Shown here: one piece after another, positions 43,244 through 54,026 of the stretch
Numbering within the stretch: the first letter of the stretch is position 1
How the letters are laid out: each line of letters begins with the position of its first letter
DNA from: Kitasatospora phosalacinea
GTDB taxonomy: Bacteria; Actinomycetota; Actinomycetes; Streptomycetales; Streptomycetaceae
Direction of reading: 5' to 3'
Assembly (NCBI RefSeq): GCF_000716545.1
Contig: NZ_JNWZ01000001.1
Span: 124,001 to 188,000 of the forward strand
Length of the DNA stretch: 64,000 bases
Position numbers and translations under genes: made by a program
The notes under the pieces: generated by a model
What the model was told of the DNA's origin: nothing
Database searches by the model: none
The model's input: only the letters and a program-made list of their open reading frames with translations

Positions 43244-43768
43244 TCAGCCGGCCCGGCGCAGCAGGACGCCGCGGCTGCCCGGGGCCGAGCTCCGCTGCGC
43301 GGGGCGCGGGGCGGCCAGGTCGATCTCCTCCACCAGCAGCCAGCCCTGCTGCGCGGACAGCCACGGGCGCAGCCGCCCGTCCAGCGCGGACGGGGGCAGG
43401 GCGACGAACAGCAGGTCGGTGGGGAGGGCGTGCAGCAGTTCCAGGTCCTGGCCGGCCTGCAGGGTGTCGATCAGCAGCACCGCGCCGAAGCGGCGGCGCA
43501 CCGGCGGCGGGTCCGCGAGGTCGGCCCCGCTCAGCCGCAGCCTGGCCCGGCCGCGCAGCCGGTTCCACAGCCGGGCCCGCAGCGCCGGGTCGGGCTCGGC
43601 GGCGTGCACCGTGTATCCGGCCCGCAGCAGCCGTCCGGTCAGCGCGCCGTCGCCGGCGCCGAGTTCGGCCAGTGCCCCGCTGCCGGGCGGGCGGTGCCGG
43701 GTGACCCAGGCGGCGGTGGCGTCCAGTCGCTCGGCCTCGTACTCGGGGGCCAGCAGGGTCTCGGCCAC
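43244..43768 (-). CDS. Small class I SAM-dependent methyltransferase
   Basis: 174 residues. Motif I LAELGAGDGALTGRLL, followed by VHAAEPDPALRARLW and FGAVLLIDTLQ: a compact NodS/tellurite-type methyltransferase fold. C-terminal third lacks the usual last strands' motifs, so activity is unproven. GTG start at 43768. Confidence 0.78.
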   Translation of the reverse strand: MAETLLAPEYEAERLDATAAWVTRHRPPGSGALAELGAGDGALTGRLLRAGYTVHAAEPDPALRARLWNRLRGRARLRLSGADLADPPPVRRRFGAVLLIDTLQAGQDLELLHALPTDLLFVALPPSALDGRLRPWLSAQQGWLLVEEIDLAAPRPAQRSSAPGSRGVLLRRAG

Positions 43769-43946
43769 GGTTACGTCCCGTCGCAGGTGTCCGAACGGCC
43801 GCGAACGCGAGCCGTTACGACCCTAGCCACCTGCTTCGTTCGTGGTCCATACCACCGCCGGGAAAAGTTTACGGTTCACGGTCAATTCACAGAGCGGGAC
43901 CGCCCGGCGGCCGCCGGCGGGCGGCGGCCGTCACCGGGGGCGGGGG

Positions 43947-45617
43947 TCACTCCGCGGCTTCGAAGCCGTTGACGCCGTCCATGTCCTCGATGCCGTCGAG
44001 GTCGAGGTCGAAGTCGTCGTCGTAGCGGTCGTCGTGGTGGCCGTCGTGCTCCTCGGACGGCGGTTGGCGGTGGGGGGAGACCCGGCCGAGCTGGAGGGCC
44101 GGGTACATGGCGGCCGGGTCGTCGGCGATGAGGCCGCTGCCGCCCTGGGCGGTGTCGTCCGGGCCCTCGCCGGTGGCGGCGCGGGCACCGCGCCGCTGGG
44201 CGCCGCGCAGGGCGGAGCCGCCGACCGGGCCGTAACCGCCGTGGCCCATCGCCATGGCGCCCATCATGCCGCCCGGGGGCACCGCCCGGTTGACCGAGTT
44301 GGTCGCGGTGGAGGGTGAAGATCCGCTGCCGGAACCGGAGTTGGCGCTGCCCTCGGCGGACTTCTGGGTCTCGATGCGGGTGCTGCTGCGGGAGCCGCCG
44401 AGGCTGCCGGCCGGCACGCCGAGCCGGGTGGAGAAGCCGACGCCGCCGGCCTGGCCGCCCGGGCCGCCGGTGCCGCCGCCGGACCCCGAACCGGACCCGG
44501 ACCCGGCGCCGCCGCCGCCGGACCCGCCGCCGTGCGAACCGCCGGGCAGCAGCGGCTCCTTGAGGCCGAGCGTGTTGACGCCCGCGCCGCCGCCGGACCC
44601 GCCGCCGAGCCGGGAGCCGACCGGGCCGAGCTTGGGCATCAGCGCGGCGAACGCGGCCAGCCCGGCGTCCCCGCCGCCCAGCCGCGGGCCGTTCAGCGAG
44701 GAGGAGGCGGTGGCGGAGAGCGTGCCGGTGGACGGCGTGCCGGGGCTGAGCGGGTTGGCCGCGAAGGAGGTGAGGCTGTTCAGCGTCGTGCGGTTGCTGT
44801 CCTCGTTCTCGTTGAGGTTGCCCGCCATCTTGTCCATCTTGTCGGCGGTGTCGCGGAACGAGGCGAGGATCCGCTTGAGCACGTCCTCGGCGATGGTCTG
44901 CAGCACCTTCTCGGCCGCCTCGATCACCAGCTTGCCGAACTTGTCGCCGGATTCGCCCATCTTCAGGCTCTGCACGATCCGCTTGAAGCTGAGGCCGTGC
45001 GACTCGATGTCGTCCGCGCCGTGGCGCAGTCCGGCCGCGCACTCGGCGAGCTGGGCGAGGTCGATGGAGAAGCCCTGACCGTTGGAGCCGGTGGCCGGGG
45101 TGGGCGCGATCTTCTGCGCGGCCTTCACGATCATGTCCTCGATCGGCCGGGCGATGGTCTGCGCGAGCCTGCCGACCGCCGCCTCCAGCAGCTGGTTCAT
45201 GATCTCGCGGCCCATCCGCAGCACCGCCGCCGCGCTCCACGGGCCGGTGGACGAGGCGGCGGCCAACTGGGCCTGGATGGAGAAGAGCTGGGTGATCGAC
45301 TGGGTCTTGGCCAGTTCCACCACCACGGCCGCGGCGCGCAGCACCTTGGCCACCGTGTGGCAGATCTCGGTGACGGTCTTGGAGTACTTGGTGATGGTGC
45401 TCCACAGCTCGGACAGCCGGTCCGCCGAATCGCCCTGGTAGACCTCGTGCAGCGCGGCGAGCGCCTTGTCCGCCGTCATCTGGGCGCTGTCCAGCGCTCC
45501 GGCGAACTTCTCCAACTGGTCGGCCAGTTGGTTGAGCTCGTCCTCGTTCGCCCCGGGGAAGCGCACCCCGAGCAGGCCGATGAGGTGGTTGAGCCCCGAT
45601 GGTAGTTGCACCGCCAT
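43947..45617 (-). CDS. WXG100/CpnT-like type VII secretion-associated protein
   Basis: 556 residues. N-terminal 1-160 is all-helical and resembles the WXG100-like/CpnT N-terminal trafficking domain (GVRFPGANEDELNQLADQLE, then helices with ALHEVYQGDSADRLSELWS). A second helical region spans 165-300. From about 330 on it is Gly/Ser-rich low complexity, ending in an acidic tail (DDDFDLDLDGIEDMDG). No toxin domain is apparent. Divergent from the DUF6348-like gene. Probably exported or envelope-associated. Confidence 0.7.
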   Translation of the reverse strand: MAVQLPSGLNHLIGLLGVRFPGANEDELNQLADQLEKFAGALDSAQMTADKALAALHEVYQGDSADRLSELWSTITKYSKTVTEICHTVAKVLRAAAVVVELAKTQSITQLFSIQAQLAAASSTGPWSAAAVLRMGREIMNQLLEAAVGRLAQTIARPIEDMIVKAAQKIAPTPATGSNGQGFSIDLAQLAECAAGLRHGADDIESHGLSFKRIVQSLKMGESGDKFGKLVIEAAEKVLQTIAEDVLKRILASFRDTADKMDKMAGNLNENEDSNRTTLNSLTSFAANPLSPGTPSTGTLSATASSSLNGPRLGGGDAGLAAFAALMPKLGPVGSRLGGGSGGGAGVNTLGLKEPLLPGGSHGGGSGGGGAGSGSGSGSGGGTGGPGGQAGGVGFSTRLGVPAGSLGGSRSSTRIETQKSAEGSANSGSGSGSSPSTATNSVNRAVPPGGMMGAMAMGHGGYGPVGGSALRGAQRRGARAATGEGPDDTAQGGSGLIADDPAAMYPALQLGRVSPHRQPPSEEHDGHHDDRYDDDFDLDLDGIEDMDGVNGFEAAE

Positions 45618-45766
45618 TGCCGCCCCCCAGCTGCCGCCTGCGGTAGGTCTCCGTAAGTCCCTGGTCGCGCAGTGCGACGATACACATAGCGGACGACAAC
45701 GACCACCGGGCGGAGCGCCTCGTAGCCACATTGTGGGCGAACCCGCACAACGTTACGGTGTGCGCC

Positions 45767-46591
45767 ATGGCATGGGGATCTTGGTGGCGCGGCCGGTCCG
45801 GAACCGGCCCGGACGCGCCCGGCGGAAGCACGCAACGGCCTTCCGCGCAGGCGGTGTTGGGTGCGGTGGCGGACGAACTGTCCGCGCTGCACGGGGAGCA
45901 GTGGCAGGTCGAGGGCGAAGAGGTGCGCGGGCCCGGCGCGCTGGCGGTGCGGCTGGGCGGACCGCCGGACGGCGACCCGCACCGGCTCGACCTGGTGTTC
46001 CTGGTCGACCGGGACCGCCCGGAGACCGCCGTGCCGGACCGGGTCACCGGAATCGACGGCGGCCCGGCGGGCGGCTCCGCGGGCGGCCCGGCGGGCGGGG
46101 ACCAGGACCCGGTGCGCCGGGGCATCGAGGTGTGGGCGTCCACCGCGGGCGCCGCGCTGATCGAACTCGTCGCCCACAACGGCAGGTTCGCCGGCCACCT
46201 GGACCCGTCCGACCCGGACGGCATGCCCGGCTGGCACGCCGTCCACGGCGGCGTGGTCGGCTGGGGCACCGGCAAGCGCTTCCACGACGTGCAGGACTGG
46301 CTGGTCCGCAACCCCGTGCTGCCCGCGCTCGCCCCCGCCCTCGGCGAGGACCTCGGGCGGGACCAACTCGTCGGCGTGCACGTGTCGTTCGGCGGCGGCG
46401 CGGACGGGCAGCGCGCCGAGGTGCTGGTGCACGGCCGGCCGCACGCCGCCGCCTCCGCGGCGCTCGCCGCGCTGGGCTGGCCGCGGGTCGCCGAGGGCGA
46501 CTCGTACGCCCGGACCTTCGTCCTGCTGGTGCGCCGGGCCGGCACCCGGCCCCCGGCCGGCACCGGGCTCCGGGTCGCCGGGCGGGAGTAG
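45767..46591 (+). CDS. DUF6348-like hypothetical protein
   Basis: 274 residues with conserved-looking segments WQVEGEEVRGPGALAVRLGG, GWHAVHGGVVGWGTGKRFHD and GDSYARTFVLLVRR that I associate with DUF6348. No catalytic motif known. A Gly-rich insertion lies about 90-110. The ATG at 45767 was preferred over a GTG at 45731 because the extra 12 residues are not conserved-looking. Divergent from the WXG-like gene; the shared promoter region suggests linked expression. Confidence 0.65.
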   Translation: MAWGSWWRGRSGTGPDAPGGSTQRPSAQAVLGAVADELSALHGEQWQVEGEEVRGPGALAVRLGGPPDGDPHRLDLVFLVDRDRPETAVPDRVTGIDGGPAGGSAGGPAGGDQDPVRRGIEVWASTAGAALIELVAHNGRFAGHLDPSDPDGMPGWHAVHGGVVGWGTGKRFHDVQDWLVRNPVLPALAPALGEDLGRDQLVGVHVSFGGGADGQRAEVLVHGRPHAAASAALAALGWPRVAEGDSYARTFVLLVRRAGTRPPAGTGLRVAGRE

Positions 46592-46594
46592 GAC

Positions 46595-46633
46595 CGGCCC
46601 CCCGCCCGGCCGGTCGCGGGCCGGGCGGGGCCG
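46595..46633. terminator. Hairpin terminator between convergent genes
   Basis: GC-only imperfect stem of about 14 bp with a two-base bulge, lying between the convergent 46591 and 46639 ends. Probably bidirectional. Confidence 0.55.
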
Positions 46634-46638
46634 TTCGG

Positions 46639-47517
46639 TCAGTGCACCGTCGAGGTGTCCAGTTCGACGTTGTAGTCGGCGAGTTGGCCGATCTTCGCCT
46701 CGCTCAGCGCGCCCTGCAAGACCCAGATGTCGTCCAACTCGCCCTCGAAGTACTCCGTCCAGGCGCCGTCCGACCGGGCCCGGCCGATCTGCAGGCCGCC
46801 GGTGGCGTCGTACGCCGGAGCGGCGGCGGAGGTGGAGACGTAGTCGCGGCAGTCGGTGGCGTCGTCCGCGCAGACCTGGCGCTCCAGGTTCCCGTCGACG
46901 TAGAGCGTGAACCGGCTCTCGGCGGCGTCGTAGGTGACGGCGAGGTGCGTCCAGCGCTCCATGACGGAGCGCCAGTCGGAGTGGTCGACCCGGGTGGTGA
47001 CGCTCCCGGTGCCGTCGGCGTCGCGCAGTTCGGCCTGCCACTCGCCGATCGGGCCCGCGACGGGGTCGGTCCACAGGTAGTGCCAGCGGACGGTGACCGC
47101 GCTGTCGTCGGCGCCGGCGAAGGAGAAGACCGTCATCTCCCTGGTCGGGTCGCCGACGGGGTTGGCCCAGCCGGCCAGCGTGAAGCTCTGGTCGGTGTGC
47201 AGCGACAGGCCGGTGGCCTCCGCGTAGCCGTCGACGCCGTCCAGCCGCATGACGCCGGGGGTGGGGAGCAGGTGCTCGGTGCCGTCGATCGAGGCCCCGC
47301 CGCCGAGCCGGAGCCCCACTCCGCCGGGCCCCTCACCGGGGCTGACCTGCGGCGTGCCGGTAGCGGTGGCGAGCTTCCAGCGGGCGACGACCTGCGGCGC
47401 CTCCCCGGCTGCCGCTGCCTGGCCGGGCACGGCCAGCGCACCCGCGGCCACGGCGGCGAGCACCGCGACGGCCTTCCACCCCCGCGCCCGACCGCGCCGA
47501 ACCGCTGTTCCGTGCAT
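46639..47517 (-). CDS. Secreted LamG-like jellyroll protein
   Basis: 292 residues. Signal peptide ending GQAAAAG (about residue 35), then one LamG/concanavalin-like domain (about 85-285): RLDGVDGYAEATGLSLHTDQ, FTLAGWANPVGDP, WTHLAVTYDAAESRFTLYVD, GGLQIGRARSDGAWTEYFEG (in part) and GELDDIWVLQGALS. Likely binds extracellular glycan or protein; no enzyme domain. ATG at 47517 with GGAGACGAGG upstream; an upstream in-frame start adds 20 residues that look like leader. Confidence 0.85.
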   Translation of the reverse strand: MHGTAVRRGRARGWKAVAVLAAVAAGALAVPGQAAAAGEAPQVVARWKLATATGTPQVSPGEGPGGVGLRLGGGASIDGTEHLLPTPGVMRLDGVDGYAEATGLSLHTDQSFTLAGWANPVGDPTREMTVFSFAGADDSAVTVRWHYLWTDPVAGPIGEWQAELRDADGTGSVTTRVDHSDWRSVMERWTHLAVTYDAAESRFTLYVDGNLERQVCADDATDCRDYVSTSAAAPAYDATGGLQIGRARSDGAWTEYFEGELDDIWVLQGALSEAKIGQLADYNVELDTSTVH

Positions 47518-47694
47518 GCTGTACCTCGTCTCCCCGGAGGTCAGGACCACTGGGCCCGGATCTTCGCGAAACCCCAAAAGTCTGTCAACGGAGTTTCAGG
47601 GACGGGCAAAGGCCGACCGGTCACCGGGGCGGCCCGGGTGGACGCCGCCGGGCGGAGCGCACCGGAAGCCCCCCCACCGGGGGGCGACGGGCCG

Positions 47695-48198
47695 TCAGGA
47701 AGTCTGCGGGGGTGCCGGGTAGTGCCAGGTGCCGCCGAGGGCGCGGTAGTCCGGGAGCCAGGCCGCCAGGACCTGTGCGGAGGGGTAGAACATCGGCTCG
47801 GGGAGCGCGTCCACCGCGACGCGCTCCCAGCCGGCGCAGGCGTGCGGTTCGGTGACCAGGGCCTCGGCCAGGCTCGGCGGGGCCAGTACCGCCGCCGTCA
47901 CCCGGGTACGGCCCAGCTCGTGGTCGAGCAGCACCGCCAGCACCCGCATCTCCTCGGCGGGCAGCAGGATGCCGGTCTCCTCGGCCAACTCCCGGGCGGC
48001 GGCCGCCTCGAAGGACTCCCCGGGGTGGTCGACCTTGCCGCCGGGCAGGCTCCAGGTCGGCGGTTCGCCGGCGGTGGTGCGCCGCCCGATCAGCACCCGC
48101 CCGTCCCCGGTCGGCACGATCACGCCCGCGCCGACCAGCGGCGGCAACGGGTGGGTGCCGGAAGGGGGCCGAGCGTCGAAGTGCCGGACGTCCGTCAC
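47695..48198 (-). CDS. NUDIX hydrolase
   Basis: 167 residues. The Nudix box is complete: GGKVDHPGESFEAAAARELA then EETGI. Hydrolyses a nucleoside diphosphate derivative; specificity unknown. GTG start overlaps the SDR stop as GTGA, so it is coupled to that gene. Confidence 0.93.
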   Translation of the reverse strand: MTDVRHFDARPPSGTHPLPPLVGAGVIVPTGDGRVLIGRRTTAGEPPTWSLPGGKVDHPGESFEAAAARELAEETGILLPAEEMRVLAVLLDHELGRTRVTAAVLAPPSLAEALVTEPHACAGWERVAVDALPEPMFYPSAQVLAAWLPDYRALGGTWHYPAPPQTS

Positions 48199-49694
48199 CA
48201 CTTGCCCTTCTGGTAGTCCTTCAGGAAGCAACCGTACAGGTCCTCGCCCAGCTCGCCGCGGACGATCGGGTCGTAGACCCGGGCCGCGCCGTCCACCAGG
48301 TCGAGCGGGGCGTGGAAGCCCTCCTCGTGCAGGCGCATCTTCTCCGGGTGCGGGCGCTCGTCGGTGATCCAGCCGGTGTCCACCGCGGTCATCAGGATGC
48401 CGTCGGTCTCGAACATCTCCTGCGCGCTGGTGCGGGTCAGCATGTTCAGCGCGGCCTTCGCCATGTTGGTGTGCGGGTGGCCCGAGCCCTTGTAGCCGCG
48501 GTCGAAGACGCCCTCCATCGCCGAGACGTTGACCACGTACTTGCGGCGCGCCGGGGACGCGGCGAGCGCCGGGCGCAGCTGCGAGATCAGGATGAACGGG
48601 GCGGTGGAGTTGCACAGTTGCACCTCCAGCAGCTCGATCGGGCCGACCTCGGAGACGGTCTGCACCCAGCTGTTGGTGGGCGCCAGGTCCGGTACCAGGC
48701 CGCCCGCGTCGATCGCGGTGCCGGCCGCGATCCGCTCCGGCGAGGCCGAACCCGTCACCAGGGCCAGCGAGGTGACCTCCTCGGCGCTCACCGACGGCTG
48801 CTCGCCGTGGCGCTGCCCCGGCAGCGCCGGCACGTCCACCGCGCCGGAGCCGAACCGGCCGATCACCGTGGAGGCGGGCAGCGCCCCGGCCGGCAGCGGC
48901 GCCGACTCGGCCGCCACCAGCTCGCGGTACGCCTCGGGGGAGCGGCGCACGGTCTGCGCCGCGTTGTTGATCAGGATGTCCAGCGGGCCGTCCGCGGCGA
49001 CCTCGTCCGCCAGCGCCATCACCTGGGCCGGGTCGCGCAGGTCGATGCCGACGATCTTGAGGCGGTGGATCCACTCGGCGCTGTCCGGCATCGCGGTGAA
49101 GCGGCGGATCGCGTCGTTCGGGAAGCGGGTGGTGATGGTGGTGTGCGCGCCGTCGCGCAGCAGGCACAGCGCGATGTACATGCCGATCTTGGCGCGGCCG
49201 CCGGTCAGCAGCGCCCGCTTGCCGGTCAGGTCGGCGCGGGCGTGCCGGCGCGAGCGGTTGAGCGCCGCGCAGTCGCGGCACAGCTGGTGGTAGAACGCGT
49301 CCACCTCGACGTACCGCTGCTTGCAGGTGTAGCAGGAGCGCGGGCGCTCCAGGATGCCGGCCAGCTCGGTGGTGGTCTCGGTGCTCAGCCCGAACGCGCC
49401 CGCCGTCTCGTCGTCGATCCGGCCCGGCGCGCCCGTCGCGGTCTTCGCGGTCACCGCCCGGTCGTTGGCGGTCTTGCGGGCCCGGGTCTCCTGGCGGCGG
49501 CGCTGCTTGAGGGTGCGGAAGAGGCCGCCGACCGCCATCCGGACCCGGATCGCGTCCGGGTGGTCGACGTGGATCTCGTCCAGCTCGGCGAGCACGCTCA
49601 GGCAGAGCTCCAGGCGGTCGGGGTCGATGCCCTTGCCGTAGTCGGTGTCGTCCTCGACCGGGGCGCTGCCCGGGCCGCTCTGCTGGTTCGTCAC
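48195..49694 (-). CDS. SDR-family protein with N-terminal zinc ribbon
   Basis: 499 residues, about twice a typical SDR. Residues 1-115 are a charged helical region; Cys121, Cys124, Cys139 and Cys142 form a CxxC-N14-CxxC zinc ribbon; residues 155-499 form a Rossmann SDR (ALLTGGRAKIGMYIA, ILINNAAQTVRRSPEAY, VVNVSAMEGVFDRG). At the YxxxK site the sequence is HTNMAKAAL, with Thr where the catalytic Tyr is expected. GTG start at 49694. NUDIX gene follows, coupled. Could be a non-classical or regulatory SDR. Confidence 0.85.
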   Translation of the reverse strand: MTNQQSGPGSAPVEDDTDYGKGIDPDRLELCLSVLAELDEIHVDHPDAIRVRMAVGGLFRTLKQRRRQETRARKTANDRAVTAKTATGAPGRIDDETAGAFGLSTETTTELAGILERPRSCYTCKQRYVEVDAFYHQLCRDCAALNRSRRHARADLTGKRALLTGGRAKIGMYIALCLLRDGAHTTITTRFPNDAIRRFTAMPDSAEWIHRLKIVGIDLRDPAQVMALADEVAADGPLDILINNAAQTVRRSPEAYRELVAAESAPLPAGALPASTVIGRFGSGAVDVPALPGQRHGEQPSVSAEEVTSLALVTGSASPERIAAGTAIDAGGLVPDLAPTNSWVQTVSEVGPIELLEVQLCNSTAPFILISQLRPALAASPARRKYVVNVSAMEGVFDRGYKGSGHPHTNMAKAALNMLTRTSAQEMFETDGILMTAVDTGWITDERPHPEKMRLHEEGFHAPLDLVDGAARVYDPIVRGELGEDLYGCFLKDYQKGKW

Positions 49695-49796
49695 TGCCGA
49701 TGCTTCCTCGATCGCCCCATCCGTACCGCCGAACTCTACGGGAGCGGCCCCCGCCGGGGCGAAGCCTGTGACCTGCCGCACTCCCGGCCGCTCCGG

Positions 49797-50738
49797 TCAA
49801 CCGCCGCCCAGCGACCAGGCGATGACCGAGAGCGTCAGCATCGACAGCACCGTCGAGACCAGCACCGCCGAGCGGGCCAGCACCGGCGCCGCCCCGTACA
49901 GCCGCGCGTACACGTAGACGTTCTGCGCGGTCGGCAGGGCCGACATCAGCACCGCCGCCCGCAGCTGCGGCCCGCGCAGGTGCAGCAGCAGGGCGCCGAC
50001 GGCCAGCGCGGCCAGCGGCTGCCCGACCGCCTTGACCAGCACCGTGACGGCCAGCTCGCCCCGGTCCGGACGCTGCGGCGCCGTGTCGGGCGGGGTGTGC
50101 AGCGACAGGCCGAGGGTGACCAGGGCGGCCGGGACGGCGGCCGCGCCCAGCAGGTCGGCCGAGTGCGCCAGCGGACCGGGCAGGCGCCAGCCGGTCGCCG
50201 AGAACAGCGCGCCCAGGCCCGCGCCGAGGATCACCGGGTTGCGCAGCGGCAGCCGCGCCAGGCGCCGCAGCCGCTCGACGGGGGAGGGCGGGGCGGTGCC
50301 GGTGGCGGTGTCCAGCACGGCCAGCATCACCGGGGTGACCAGCAGCACCTGGAACAGCAGCACCGGCGCGGCGAACGAGGTGTCGCCGAGCACCTGGGCC
50401 GCGACCGGGATGCCGAGGTTGCCGGAGTTCACGTAGCCCGCCGCCATCACCGCGACCGTCCGCCCGGCGGTGGTCCGCTCCGCGCCCCGTCCGGCCAGCA
50501 GGCCCAGCAGGGACGCGACCGCCGTCCCGGCGGCGAACGCCAGCACCCAGGTGTCGGCGAAGGACGCCAGGTCGGTGCGCGCCACCACGGTGAACAGCGC
50601 GGCCGGCATCGCCACGTGGAACACGAACCGCCCGAGCACCGCCTCGGCGTCCGACCCCAGCAGCCCCGTCCGCCCGGCCAGCCAGCCGACCGCGGTCAGC
50701 ACCCAGATCGGCGCGAACGCCGCCACCAACGCCTCCAC
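49797..50738 (-). CDS. AEC (auxin efflux carrier) family transporter
   Basis: 313 residues with about ten hydrophobic helices in the AEC pattern: FAPIWVLTAVGWLAGRTGLL, GYVNSGNLGIPVA, and SALPTAQNVYVYARLYG (the conserved PTA/N region). Transports organic acids or malonate in characterised members; substrate here unknown. The GTG at 50738 follows GGGGAGG and starts the first helix; an upstream ATG adds a charged, non-membrane stretch. Confidence 0.88.
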   Translation of the reverse strand: MEALVAAFAPIWVLTAVGWLAGRTGLLGSDAEAVLGRFVFHVAMPAALFTVVARTDLASFADTWVLAFAAGTAVASLLGLLAGRGAERTTAGRTVAVMAAGYVNSGNLGIPVAAQVLGDTSFAAPVLLFQVLLVTPVMLAVLDTATGTAPPSPVERLRRLARLPLRNPVILGAGLGALFSATGWRLPGPLAHSADLLGAAAVPAALVTLGLSLHTPPDTAPQRPDRGELAVTVLVKAVGQPLAALAVGALLLHLRGPQLRAAVLMSALPTAQNVYVYARLYGAAPVLARSAVLVSTVLSMLTLSVIAWSLGGG

Positions 50739-50877
50739 CCCGGCCTCCCCTTCCACCGCCCGCCGCCCGCCGCCCGCCGCAGTCAATCAGGCGCCCTCGG
50801 CCGCCCGCCGGGCGGCCGCCCTCCCCGGACCGGGGCGGGCGGATCCGCGGCCGGGGCGGGCGACGGGCTGACGGGGA

Positions 50878-51002
50878 GTGAGCCGGGTCACGAGGGGTGC
50901 GTGAGCCGGGTCACGGGCGGGGCGGTCCGGGTGGTCGGGCGGGTGCGGTGCGTGGTCGGGGGGAGAGCGGCGTCACAGCGGCGGGGCGGTGGCCGGGGTC
51001 AC
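50878..51002. promoter_or_regulatory. Three Crp-like binding sites
   Basis: Three matches to the Streptomyces Crp consensus GTG-N6-GNCAC: GTGAGCCGGGTCAC at 50878-50891 and again at 50901-50914 (direct repeat, 23-bp period), and GTGGCCGGGGTCAC at 50989-51002. They lie between the divergent AEC and transglycosylase genes, 140-265 bp from the former and about 450-570 bp from the latter. Confidence 0.55.
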
Positions 51003-51448
51003 ACGGGGGTGGCGGCGCGGAGGGCGGGCGAGCGGGCCGGGGCCTTGGCGGGACTGGCCTCGGGCCCAAGGACCCCGTGACGGGGGGAGGTTGGGCGCCC
51101 CTGTGGCCTTCTTCACAGCCGGGTCGGAATACGGGGCATCGCGAGGGGTGAACTCCCTTGCGGCGCAAGGGGATCCGGGATGTGAAGGAGTTGTGCAGAG
51201 CCCATTTCAAGACATTTGCCGCGCCGTTGGGGCTCCGGCAGTCTCGTGGTTGTGCCCCGAGCCGTTCCGAGTGCTCACGGGGCTGACATGGCGCAGCGGA
51301 CCGCGAGACCAGCGCGGCGCACGCGTCCCCCGGTGAGCAAGAGCCGCCGGGCCGGCCGACCCGGGCCGAGGAACCCCGCAACGAGCGGGGGTCCCGCATG
51401 TCCACCCGGGCCCGGCGTGACCTGGAACGACTCTCGGAGGTACTCGAC
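51003..51448 (+). other. Leader region of transglycosylase gene
   Basis: No gene. It contains a CCCCGC-AACGA-GCGGGG hairpin (51374-51390) shortly before the ribosome site, and base composition between 51100 and 51250 is less GC-rich than around it, as in a promoter or structured 5' UTR. No known riboswitch class could be matched by eye. Confidence 0.4.
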
Positions 51449-52276
51449 ATGCGACGCATCAAGCACAATCTCGGCCGACTTCCCCAGGTGCGGATGGGCC
51501 ACCACCGAATGCCCGACGCGGTCCTCGGCATCGGCCTGGCCGGCGCCATCGCCGTGGGCACCCTGCTGCCCGTCTCCCAGGCGATCGCCTCCCCCTCGTC
51601 GCACCGCGCCGACGCCTCGGTGACCGCCGCCGGCGCCCAGGACGCGGGCCGCGACGGCGACCAGGCCGCCTCCCGCAGCGAGGACCGCGAGCCCGTCCAG
51701 CAGGACCAGGGCCAGCAGCAGCCGCAGGACCAGGGCCAGCCGCAGAACCAGGACCAGGCCCAGCAGGACCAGGCCCAGCGGGACCAGCAGGCGGAGCAGG
51801 AGAAGCAGGCCGCCGAGCAGAAGGCCCAGGAAGAGAAGCAGGCGGCCGAGCAGAAGGCCGAGCAGGAGAAGCAGGCGGCCGAGCAGAAGGCGAAGGACGA
51901 GCAGGCCGCCGCCGCGAAGAAGACCTACCCGAACAACCTGGACGGCTGGATCGCGGAGGCCCGCGACGTGCTGGCCGCCAACGGGCAGCACGTCCCGTCC
52001 GCGAAGGCGATGCGGGCCGCCGCGATCGCCGAGTCCTCCGGCAACCCGAACGCCCAGAACAACTGGGACTCGAACGCCAAGAAGGGCACCCCGTCGATCG
52101 GCCTGACCCAGGTGATCATGCCGACCTTCAAGGCGTACGCGCTGCCCGGTCACACGGACATCCGCAACCCCGTCGACAACCTGGTCGCCAGCTCGCGCTA
52201 CTGCGACGCCCGCTACGGCAACATGGACAACATGGCCGCCGCCCGCGGCTACGGCTCCCACTGGCGCGGCTACTAA
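51449..52276 (+). CDS. Secreted lytic transglycosylase (SLT domain) with Q/K/E coiled coil
   Basis: 275 residues. N-terminal hydrophobic export segment (AVLGIGLAGAIAVGTLLPVS). Residues about 85-160 form a Gln/Glu/Lys-rich coiled coil built of AEQ/KQA repeats. The SLT domain is about 165-275 with catalytic Glu in AAAIAESSGNP, then PSIGLTQVIMPTF. Cleaves peptidoglycan glycan strands, with a role in growth or germination. ATG at 51449 has GGAGG eight bases upstream; the earlier ATG at 51398 is weaker. Confidence 0.9.
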   Translation: MRRIKHNLGRLPQVRMGHHRMPDAVLGIGLAGAIAVGTLLPVSQAIASPSSHRADASVTAAGAQDAGRDGDQAASRSEDREPVQQDQGQQQPQDQGQPQNQDQAQQDQAQRDQQAEQEKQAAEQKAQEEKQAAEQKAEQEKQAAEQKAKDEQAAAAKKTYPNNLDGWIAEARDVLAANGQHVPSAKAMRAAAIAESSGNPNAQNNWDSNAKKGTPSIGLTQVIMPTFKAYALPGHTDIRNPVDNLVASSRYCDARYGNMDNMAAARGYGSHWRGY

Positions 52277-54016
<1,740 letters not shown>

Positions 54017-54026
54017 CCGGCGGGAC

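Noticed and set aside
45466..48216. Long plus-strand open frame of about 900 codons
   Set aside because: Antisense to the WXG-like, LamG and NUDIX genes with no family resemblance.
51003..51448. ydaO-type (c-di-AMP) riboswitch before the transglycosylase
   Set aside because: A GGGGTGAA-like stretch is present, but the other conserved blocks of that class could not be found.
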